A stretch of 41,661 bases of DNA from a virus, in IMG/VR virus record IMGVR_UViG_3300024346_000163, positions 1 to 41,661 of that record. One strand, 5' to 3'. A program made the position numbers and the translations under genes. Under the pieces are notes generated by a model. The model ran no database searches. It was not told where the DNA came from and was given only the letters and a program-made list of their open reading frames with translations. Numbering within the stretch: position 1 is the stretch's first letter; each line of letters opens with the position of its first letter. This document shows positions 33,293-40,090 of the stretch, one piece after another.

Positions 33293-36271
33293 ATGATATT
33301 ACACAGCCCAACGATTTCAGGTTCATTAACATTCGCAGATGGTGGAACATTTACATTACCAGATAATGGTGTATATAGTGGTTCATTTAGTGGTTCAATC
33401 CAAGTACATCAGGCAATTTCAAGCATTTTACCAAGTGTAACCAACACATTTGACTTGGGTTCGCCAGAAAAACAATGGAGAGATATTTATCTTTCTTCTG
33501 CTTCTCTTTACATTGATGGAACTCCTGTATTACAGTCAAATAATTCTGAACTTATCATTAGTACAGATGTCAACCAATCTCTTAAATTGGTTGAAACTGG
33601 TGCTGATACAATAACTTTACAAACAGAGAATGGTGATATTACATTTGCTACAACAGGAAATGGTAATATCGAATTAGATGCACCAATCCAAATTGCCGCA
33701 GGTAATAAAATTCTTTCATCTGATGGAAACAATATCCATTTTGGAAATGGATTAAGTGTAACTGGTAGTATTTCTTTAAGTGGTAATGTTGATGGTGTTG
33801 ATGTTGCTACATTAAAATCTTCATTCGATACTCTTAATTCTAAATCATTAGTTTCAGGTTCATCACAAGTTGATGTAACTGCTACAACTGGTTATTCTGC
33901 TATATCTTCTCACATATCTTCTACATCAAACCCACACTCGGTAACAAAAGCTCAAGTTGGTTTAGGTAGTGTAGATAATACTTCAGATTTAGATAAACCA
34001 GTATCAACTGCAACTCAAACTGCATTAAATGCAAAATTGAATATCAATGGAGCAGGTGTAGTTTCGGGTTCATCTCAAGTTGATGTAACTGCAACTGCAA
34101 ATTACTCAACCATATCTTCTCACATTAGTGATACATCTAATCCACACTCTGTAACAAAATCTCAAGTTGGATTAGGAAATGTAGATAATACTTCAGATTT
34201 AGATAAGCCAATTTCTACTGCAACTCAAGATGCATTAGATTTAAAAGCTACTGTATCTGCATTAAACACTCAAGCAGGTAGAATTGATGCAATCCTTGCT
34301 TCATCTACTGCAGACGCAGATACATTCGCTGAAATTGTATCCTTAATTAATTCAGTAGATACTACAAACGATTCTGCATTTGCTGGATTTGTAACTTCAT
34401 CTAATGCTGCACAAGCAGTACAAGATGATAGATTATCTGCTTTGGAATCTACAAGTGGTTCATTACTTTCTTCTTTAGATTCTCATATTTCCGACACAGA
34501 TAATCCACACTCTGTAACAAAAGCACAAGTTGGATTAGGAAATGTAGATAATACTTCAGATGCTAACAAACCAGTATCAACTGCACAACAAACTGCATTG
34601 AATTTAAAAGCAGATTCTACAACTTTATCTGCTCACGTTGGTGATACTAATAACCCACACTCGGTAACAAAAGCTCAAGTTGGATTAGGAAACGTAGATA
34701 ATACTTCAGATTTAGATAAACCAGTATCAACTGCCCAACAAACTGCATTAAATGCAAAATTGAATATCAATGGAGCAGGTGTAGTTTCGGGTTCATCTCA
34801 AGTTTCTTATCCAAGTTTATCTAATATTCCAAGTGGAATAGTTTCTGGCTCATCTCAAGTTTTAGGTGGAAGTGGAATTGTATCATCTTCTGCACAAATT
34901 GATTCATTAGGATTCTTAAAAGTAGGTGGAGATGGTGTAATTTCAGGTTCATCTCAAGTTTCATTTAGTTCAATCGTAGATAAACCAACTTTAATTAGTG
35001 GTTCATCACAAGTAGACCATGATTCAACTACAAACTTTGTTGCAAACAAACACATTGACCACTCAACTGTATCAGTTACTGCAGGTGCAGGTTTAACTGG
35101 TGGTGGTGATATTACAATCTCAAGAACTTTAAATGTTGTTTCTGCAAATGATGCTATTCTTGTAAATGCAAACGATATTCAGTTTGTTAATACATCTGTA
35201 ACATTAAGAGATGGTATTAAAACTAAATTAAATCTTGACGGAGTACTTTCAGGTTCAACTCAAGTACAAGCTGGTTCAATTAGTGGTGATATTGCACTTG
35301 GTGCTCAAACAAGTGGTAACTATGTAGCTTCGTTAGTTGCTGGAACTAATATTACACTTTCAAACAATAGTGGTGAAGGTGCAACTCCAACAATCGGTTT
35401 AACAAATAATTCAATCACTATTTCAGGCACATCAGTATCTTTAGGTGGTTCAATTACAGATGCGGTATTATTTGGTGGAACTAATTTAATTTCAGGTTCA
35501 ACTCAAATCCTTTCAGAAGTGTCTATTGATGAAGATGCAATGACATCGAATTCTGCTACTAAATTACCAACTCAACAATCGGTAAAAGCGTATGTAGATT
35601 CTAAAGTTGCAGGATTAGTAGATTCCGCTCCTGGTGCTCTTGATACTCTTAATGAACTTGCACTTGCACTTGGTGATGATGCAAACTTCTCAACAACCGT
35701 AACAACTTCAATCTCTACTAAAGCAAATAGTTCAGTACAAATTATTGCAGGTGCAGGTTTAACAGGTGGTGGTGATTTAACCGCAAGTAGAACTCTTAAT
35801 ATCGGTGCTGGTACGGGTGTAACTGTTGCTGCTGATAGTATATCTATTGGACAGCCAGTTGGAACTGGTGATACCGTACAATTTGCTAAACTTGGTGTAG
35901 GTGGAGCTGCAGATGCAACTTATGAATTGAAAGTAACTGGAGATATTGGTGCAACAGGTGATATCGTTGCTTATGTATCTTCGGATGAGAGATTGAAAAA
36001 TAATATAGAATTGATTTCTAACCCAATTGAAAAAGTACAATCACTTCGTGGTGTAACTTGGGAATGGAATGAATTTGCTTCAGATGCTGCAAAACAATCA
36101 CCAAATCTTGGTGTTATTGCACAAGAAGTAGAAAAAGTTCTTCCTCAATTGGTTCATGATAGAGAAAGTGGTTTTAAAGGTGTAGATTATTCTAAACTTA
36201 CCGGTCTTTTAATTGAAGCAATAAAAGAACAACAAAAACAAATTGACGAATTAAAGTCAAAATTAGGTTAA
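33293..36271 (+). CDS. tail fibre protein with H-S-V-T-K repeats and C-terminal S74 chaperone domain
   Basis: This 992-residue protein lacks the shared attachment N-terminus and opens with beta sequence (S-P-T-I-S-G-S-L-T-F), so it may be a distal fibre segment. N-T-F-D-L-G-S-P-E-K-Q-W lies near 50. Four copies of N-P-H-S-V-T-K-(A/S)-Q-V-G-L-G-(N/S)-V-D-N start near residues 212, 282, 403 and 453. This is a known phage tail-fibre repeat (Phage_fiber_2-like, from memory). The Gly-rich V-T-A-G-A-G-L-T-G-G-G-D block occurs near 600 and again, as I-A-G-A-G-L-T-G-G-G-D, near 820. Residues 896-992 are an S74 chaperone domain (S-S-D-E-R-L-K-N-N-I; L-G-V-I-A-Q-E-V-E), with the Ser-Asp pair at 897-898. 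Confidence 0.9.
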   Translation: MILHSPTISGSLTFADGGTFTLPDNGVYSGSFSGSIQVHQAISSILPSVTNTFDLGSPEKQWRDIYLSSASLYIDGTPVLQSNNSELIISTDVNQSLKLVETGADTITLQTENGDITFATTGNGNIELDAPIQIAAGNKILSSDGNNIHFGNGLSVTGSISLSGNVDGVDVATLKSSFDTLNSKSLVSGSSQVDVTATTGYSAISSHISSTSNPHSVTKAQVGLGSVDNTSDLDKPVSTATQTALNAKLNINGAGVVSGSSQVDVTATANYSTISSHISDTSNPHSVTKSQVGLGNVDNTSDLDKPISTATQDALDLKATVSALNTQAGRIDAILASSTADADTFAEIVSLINSVDTTNDSAFAGFVTSSNAAQAVQDDRLSALESTSGSLLSSLDSHISDTDNPHSVTKAQVGLGNVDNTSDANKPVSTAQQTALNLKADSTTLSAHVGDTNNPHSVTKAQVGLGNVDNTSDLDKPVSTAQQTALNAKLNINGAGVVSGSSQVSYPSLSNIPSGIVSGSSQVLGGSGIVSSSAQIDSLGFLKVGGDGVISGSSQVSFSSIVDKPTLISGSSQVDHDSTTNFVANKHIDHSTVSVTAGAGLTGGGDITISRTLNVVSANDAILVNANDIQFVNTSVTLRDGIKTKLNLDGVLSGSTQVQAGSISGDIALGAQTSGNYVASLVAGTNITLSNNSGEGATPTIGLTNNSITISGTSVSLGGSITDAVLFGGTNLISGSTQILSEVSIDEDAMTSNSATKLPTQQSVKAYVDSKVAGLVDSAPGALDTLNELALALGDDANFSTTVTTSISTKANSSVQIIAGAGLTGGGDLTASRTLNIGAGTGVTVAADSISIGQPVGTGDTVQFAKLGVGGAADATYELKVTGDIGATGDIVAYVSSDERLKNNIELISNPIEKVQSLRGVTWEWNEFASDAAKQSPNLGVIAQEVEKVLPQLVHDRESGFKGVDYSKLTGLLIEAIKEQQKQIDELKSKLG

Positions 36272-36289
36272 AATTTTAATAGAAAATAA

Positions 36290-36316
36290 CCTCCCCTTTA
36301 TAGGGGAGGATTTTTT
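36290..36316 (+). terminator. rho-independent terminator after the second S74 fibre gene
   Basis: CCTCCCC (36290-36296) pairs with GGGGAGG (36303-36309) around TTTATA, then A and a T run. Confidence 0.88.
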
Positions 36317-36339
36317 CCTTATATAAGGAAATTTTTTTT
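36314..36339 (+). terminator. second hairpin with T run directly after the first terminator
   Basis: TTTCCTTATATAAGGAAA (36314-36331) is a perfect 18-base palindrome followed by eight T. It is AT-rich and weaker than the first hairpin but placed as a backup terminator. Confidence 0.6.
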
Positions 36340-36350
36340 AATTTACCATA

Positions 36351-36360
36351 TATATTCATA
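36351..36360 (+). promoter_or_regulatory. candidate late promoter element TATATTCATA
   Basis: Nine of ten positions match the recurring element, lying between the double terminator and the fibre gene at 36389, 28 bases before the ATG. Confidence 0.42.
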
Positions 36361-36388
36361 TATATAATGAAAAAGGTAAGTCATAAAT

Positions 36389-37363
36389 ATGGCACAACAA
36401 GTAGTAAAGTTAAAGAGAACATCTGTACAAGGTAAGATACCCACTGTATCTAATTTAGAATTAGGAGAATTAGCAATCAATACCTTTGATGGTAGGTTGT
36501 TTTTTGAGAAGGATAATGGAGTTGAATCCATTCAGGAAATTCTAACTACTAATTCAAATGTTACTGGCTCTTTAAATTTAAATGGTGCTATAACTTCCTC
36601 AACATTATTAATTACAGGTGATACTACTATTGATGGTAACCTAACCATAGGTGGTAATATTACGATTGGAGATTCTACTACTGATTCAGTAACTATATCT
36701 GCTGAATTAAGTGGTTCTCTTATACCCGATTCAACTGACTTTTATGATTTAGGTTCTTCTACAAAAAAGTGGAATAAATTATACGTTGTAACATCTTCTG
36801 CTGATTATTTTATAGGTGATGGTAGTGGATTAACTAACTTACCAACCGCAGATGTATCACAAGTTGCAACCGTAACTTCTTCATTTGACAATACATCATC
36901 AATTTCAGTATCACATAATTTTAATACGAAAAATGTAATAATTTCGGTATATCAAAGCAATGATACTCAAATTATACCACAATCAGTAACTCTAACAAAT
37001 AATAATACCGTAGATATTATTTTATCGGGTAATCATAGTGGTTATGTAGTTGTTGCAAAAGGTGGACATATAGTTTCTGGTTCTGCAGATGATTCAAATC
37101 AACTAAATGGCCAACCTGGTTCGTATTATTTAGATTATACAAACTTTACTAACACTCCAATAACAACTTATAAGGAAGATGTTAGTGGTAATTCTACTTA
37201 TACAATTACTCACAATTTAAATGAGGAATACCCAATAGTACAATCTTGGAATACATCTACAAATAGACAAGAAGTTCCTTCAATAGTTGAATCTTTAAGT
37301 TTAAATTCAATAGAAGTAACTTTTTCAGGAAACTTTTTTGGTAGAATTATAGTTAAAAAATAA
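36389..37363 (+). CDS. tail fibre protein with two terminal beta modules
   Basis: This is a 324-residue protein. The N-terminus M-A-Q-Q-V-V-K-L-K-R-T-S, then G-E-L-A-I-N-T-F-D-G-R-L-F-F, is the shared attachment domain. Next come D-F-Y-D-L-G-S-S-T-K-K-W near 112-123 and G-D-G-S-G-L-T-N-L near 143-151. Residues about 160-234 (V-S-H-N-F; G-Y-V-V-V-A-K-G-G-H) repeat the module of the protein at 32620. Residues 257-324 are a diverged second copy (I-T-H-N-L; F-G-R-I-I-V-K-K) ending the protein. Its stop abuts the glycosyltransferase start, so the two are probably co-expressed. Confidence 0.83.
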   Translation: MAQQVVKLKRTSVQGKIPTVSNLELGELAINTFDGRLFFEKDNGVESIQEILTTNSNVTGSLNLNGAITSSTLLITGDTTIDGNLTIGGNITIGDSTTDSVTISAELSGSLIPDSTDFYDLGSSTKKWNKLYVVTSSADYFIGDGSGLTNLPTADVSQVATVTSSFDNTSSISVSHNFNTKNVIISVYQSNDTQIIPQSVTLTNNNTVDIILSGNHSGYVVVAKGGHIVSGSADDSNQLNGQPGSYYLDYTNFTNTPITTYKEDVSGNSTYTITHNLNEEYPIVQSWNTSTNRQEVPSIVESLSLNSIEVTFSGNFFGRIIVKK

Positions 37364-38362
37364 ATGGTTTACGATGTATATTATACAACAGGTGGAGGTC
37401 CTTGGGTTAATGCAGGAACGGATACTTGGGTAAACCTATGGATAGACTTAATTGCACCTAAATTACAGGTAAAACCCATCCTTATTCTTCATAGAAACAA
37501 ACCAAAAGGACATGAAGATTACCAATTTCCAATAGAAGCATATTGGCATGGTGATGATACCCAAAAAGTAGAAGAATTATGTAGAGGTGCACGTAGAATA
37601 AACATTCTACACGGTCATTATACCCCAATGGGAGTGATTGAGGAGAACAAACACAAGATTCACTCAAACATACTCCATAATTCAGTTGACCATATCTTAA
37701 AATCGCAAGTTGGGACTGATGCTTCATTAGGTTGGCATCCTTATTTAGATTCAAGTTGGGAAACACAAGTAAATGAATGGGCGACTCACTCAATTTGGGT
37801 AGGTTTATATGATATTTTAATTCCAAACCAAAATATTCGTAATTTTTACGAATTTAAACATCATCAACCTCTTTCAGAATCAAATAATATTGGTTTTGCT
37901 GCAAGATGTGAGGGTAGAAAGAATCCACATTATTTAGATGGATTAAAATCTTATATTTTTACAAATTCAGTAGAATTTAATCTAATTTGGAAAAATGGTG
38001 TAAAAATTGATACATCTAAATCAAAGATATACCATTATGATTCATCATTCAAAGATAAATTTTATAATATGAATTGGGGAATCTCCCATTCATCGTTTAC
38101 ATCAGAACCATTTGGATATGGTATTTTTGAAGCAGTAGATAGAGGTAAATTACCAATAATAAACAAAACTTGGTGTAAAGAATTAGAATACCCATATCGT
38201 GCTTCAACTAAAAAAGAATTCGGTTATATTTATAGTAAGTTGTTAGAAACCCCTTATGAAGAAAAAAATCGTTGGTTTAATGTTATTAAATCGTTTATGA
38301 TTGATAATTTCTCTGATAAAGATAAGTGGGTAGAACAACTGCTCAATATTTATAATATATAG
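37364..38362 (+). CDS. GT-B fold glycosyltransferase (GT4-like)
   Basis: This is a 332-residue protein. The N-terminal half is Rossmann-like with a Gly-rich start (T-T-G-G-G-P-W). The C-terminal half has G-F-A-A-R-C-E-G-R-K-N at about 177-187, comparable to the donor-binding G-R...K block. It also has S-E-P-F-G-Y-G-I-F-E-A-V-x-x-G at 247-261, the E-x7-E motif of retaining GT4-type enzymes (E248 and E256) followed by the usual G-x-x-P-I-I. The specific sugar and acceptor are unknown. The ATG follows the previous fibre stop with no gap, so fibre or virion glycosylation is one hypothesis, and modification of the host surface is another. Confidence 0.75.
   Translation: MVYDVYYTTGGGPWVNAGTDTWVNLWIDLIAPKLQVKPILILHRNKPKGHEDYQFPIEAYWHGDDTQKVEELCRGARRINILHGHYTPMGVIEENKHKIHSNILHNSVDHILKSQVGTDASLGWHPYLDSSWETQVNEWATHSIWVGLYDILIPNQNIRNFYEFKHHQPLSESNNIGFAARCEGRKNPHYLDGLKSYIFTNSVEFNLIWKNGVKIDTSKSKIYHYDSSFKDKFYNMNWGISHSSFTSEPFGYGIFEAVDRGKLPIINKTWCKELEYPYRASTKKEFGYIYSKLLETPYEEKNRWFNVIKSFMIDNFSDKDKWVEQLLNIYNI
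38345..38354 (+). promoter_or_regulatory. candidate late promoter element AATATTTATA
   Basis: Nine of ten positions match the recurring element. It overlaps the last codons of the glycosyltransferase gene, 21 bases before the next ATG. GAGGAA at 38362-38367 is the ribosome-binding site. A perfect copy at 38225-38234 lies deeper in the same coding region and is probably chance. Confidence 0.35.
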
Positions 38363-38375
38363 AGGAAATATAATT

Positions 38376-39659
38376 ATGGCAATTACATCAGGAGAAACCC
38401 TTTCACTAAACTCATTAGGTTCTGCAACAGGACAAACAACTAAATCATTATCAGCTGCAAAAGGAAACACAACCGGTCCTATTGCAATGTCATCTTTTGG
38501 TATAGATGAAGTTGGTTCAATTAGTGGATATACTTATGCAGTCGAGGGTACATCAGAAAATTATACATTAGGATTTGTTGGTGCAGGTTCAAACTTCTCA
38601 AGAATTAGTTCAAGAGGTGCCAACTTTACTTGGTCTATTCCAACACAAGGTGGGTATTTAAGTTTAAGTACCGATTCTGGTGCAACAAGAACATTTTCAA
38701 TAGGACAGATGAACCCACAAACTCCTGTTTCTCAATCTGCATTACAATCTATTGTTTCTCATACAATTAGAGTAGTTTTTGCAGATGGTTTTAATCACCA
38801 TGCTACAAATTATAATTCAAATAGAGATAAAGTAGTTTATTCAGTAGATTCATACGATGGTAACTCTACTGCACTTTGCTTAAAATCAGATACTTTAGTA
38901 ACACTTTCTGATGGTTCATCAATGCAAATTGGTGATTTGGAAGAAGGAATGAAATTAAAAGGATATTCATTGACAGGATTAAATTCTTCTATGAATATGA
39001 TGGAGTGGAATTCTTCTGAATTATCACCTGAAGAAGTTGAGGTTAATGTTGTAAATGTTGTATTCTCATTTGCTGAAAGAGCTTATAATATTAATAATGG
39101 TGAAATTATTGCAACTGCAGAACACCCATTAGTAGTTAAAGATTCCAATGATGTTTTTAAATTTAAAACAGTACATTCAGTTGTTGTTGGTGACTCTTTA
39201 ATAAAAGGAGATGGTTCTTCTGTTTTAGTTGAATCCATTGTAGTTGAAGAAGGTACTATTGAGATTGTATCTCTTGATGTAGATGGCCCTGATACTTATT
39301 TAGCAAATGGATACATTACTCACAATAAAGGTGGTGATACTCATAGTGATTTACCTGCACCTGGTGCTCCAACTTCATTAGCATATACATCAGTAAATGG
39401 TGAAAATAAAAATATAACTTGGGTTGCTCCTGCTTCAACCGGTACTACTGGTATTACTGCATATGATATTCAAGTAGATAATAATTCTGATTTTTCATCA
39501 CCAAACTTGAATTTTTCAGAATATAGTACGACTACTTTAAATATTGTAGCATTACCAACTGGAACTTACTATGCAAGAGTTAGAGCAATAGACCATGGAT
39601 TGAAATCAAACTGGACTTCAACTTTAACTATTAGTCATACTCAAGGTATTGGTCAATAA
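38376..39659 (+). CDS. virion protein with intein-like Hint domain and fibronectin-III domain
   Basis: This is a 427-residue protein. Residues 1-165 are a beta-rich structural domain. Residues 168-317 form a Hint module: block A C168-L-K-S-D-T-L-V-T-L-S-D-G, block B A-T-A-E-H250-P-L, and block F/G T-Y-L-A-N-G-Y-I-T-H316-N317. It is only 150 residues, so there is no homing endonuclease. The residue after the terminal Asn is Lys318 rather than Cys, Ser or Thr, so normal splicing is not expected, but N-terminal thioester chemistry or Asn cleavage could still occur. Residues 327-422 are a fibronectin-III-like domain (A-P-G-A-P-T-S-L, N-I-T-W-V-A-P, Y-Y-A-R-V-R-A). It is probably a self-processing tail adhesin. 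Confidence 0.85.
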   Translation: MAITSGETLSLNSLGSATGQTTKSLSAAKGNTTGPIAMSSFGIDEVGSISGYTYAVEGTSENYTLGFVGAGSNFSRISSRGANFTWSIPTQGGYLSLSTDSGATRTFSIGQMNPQTPVSQSALQSIVSHTIRVVFADGFNHHATNYNSNRDKVVYSVDSYDGNSTALCLKSDTLVTLSDGSSMQIGDLEEGMKLKGYSLTGLNSSMNMMEWNSSELSPEEVEVNVVNVVFSFAERAYNINNGEIIATAEHPLVVKDSNDVFKFKTVHSVVVGDSLIKGDGSSVLVESIVVEEGTIEIVSLDVDGPDTYLANGYITHNKGGDTHSDLPAPGAPTSLAYTSVNGENKNITWVAPASTGTTGITAYDIQVDNNSDFSSPNLNFSEYSTTTLNIVALPTGTYYARVRAIDHGLKSNWTSTLTISHTQGIGQ

Positions 39660-39685
39660 TAATTTTATCGTTTGGTGAATTTCTA

Positions 39686-39695
39686 TATATTTATA
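39686..39695 (+). promoter_or_regulatory. candidate late promoter element TATATTTATA
   Basis: This is a perfect copy in the 68-base gap before the coiled-coil gene, 32 bases before the ATG at 39728. Confidence 0.5.
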
Positions 39696-39727
39696 TATAT
39701 TAATAACAAACACTAAATTATATCAAA

Positions 39728-40003
39728 ATGGCAAAAACAATTAAGTTTACAGAAGAAGAAGTAAATTCAATCAATCAATTGAGATTAGAAGTTGCTAATG
39801 TTTTTACTCAATTAGGACAAATTTCTATTGAGAAAAAAAGAAGAATGAATGAGTTAGAAAGTGTTGAAGCTCAATTACTACAAAAGCATTCCGAATTACA
39901 ACAACAGGAACAAGAAATCTTCAAAGGATTAAATGAGAAGTATGGAGATGGTAATTATGACCCACAAACCGGTGAATTTACTCCAACTTCAGAAGACAAG
40001 TAA
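39728..40003 (+). CDS. small coiled-coil structural-region protein
   Basis: This is a 91-residue protein. F-T-E-E-E-V-N-S-I at 7-15 opens a long helix rich in Glu/Gln/Leu to about residue 68. The end is N-E-K-Y-G-D-G-N-Y-D-P-Q-T-G-E-F-T-P, a C-terminal motif I remember from uncharacterised proteins near the sheath genes of marine T4-like phages. It could be an assembly factor. Function is unknown. Confidence 0.8.
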   Translation: MAKTIKFTEEEVNSINQLRLEVANVFTQLGQISIEKKRRMNELESVEAQLLQKHSELQQQEQEIFKGLNEKYGDGNYDPQTGEFTPTSEDK

Positions 40004-40036
40004 TAAAACGAAAATTTATTTTTTGTAAAAGTTATC

Positions 40037-40046
40037 TATACTTATA
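40037..40046 (+). promoter_or_regulatory. candidate late promoter element TATACTTATA
   Basis: This C-variant of the element lies 44 bases before the sheath ATG. A strong AAGGAG at 40076-40081 follows. Confidence 0.45.
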
Positions 40047-40090
40047 TAAAGAGTATTATTATACAAAAACATAACAAGGAGTAATAAAAC

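Larger units (their letters stand above)
19519..35506 (+). repeat. S-G-S-S-Q peptide/DNA repeat family across the fibre genes
   Basis: A short unit reading (I/V/L)-S-G-S-(S/A/T/D)-Q-(I/V), often encoded by GGTTCATCTCAA or GGTTCTTCTCAA, recurs dozens of times in the proteins encoded at 19108, 23640, 27235, 32620 and 33293. It is commonly coupled to N-L-Y-Y-T-D-A-R-V, K-T-K-L-N-A-E and S-S-V-D-S-R-L-D segments. These are typical trimeric fibre repeat units. The shared DNA would allow recombination between genes. The coordinates mark the outer limits of the family. Confidence 0.85.

Noticed and set aside
19519-35506. CRISPR-like array suggested by many short repeats
   Set aside because: The repeats lie in frame in protein-coding genes, spacing is irregular and copies vary in a codon-aware way. 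They are fibre repeats.
23640-37363. Diversity-generating retroelement, because fibre N-termini resemble Mtd
   Set aside because: No reverse transcriptase gene, template repeat or adenine-biased variable repeat was found in the window.
38225-38234. Perfect TATATTTATA inside the glycosyltransferase gene
   Set aside because: It is in the middle of a coding region (G-Y-I-Y-S), with no start codon and ribosome-binding site close behind. It is probably chance in AT-rich DNA.
38877-39326. Intact splicing intein with homing endonuclease
   Set aside because: The domain is only 150 residues, has no endonuclease motif and lacks the Cys/Ser/Thr needed after the terminal Asn.
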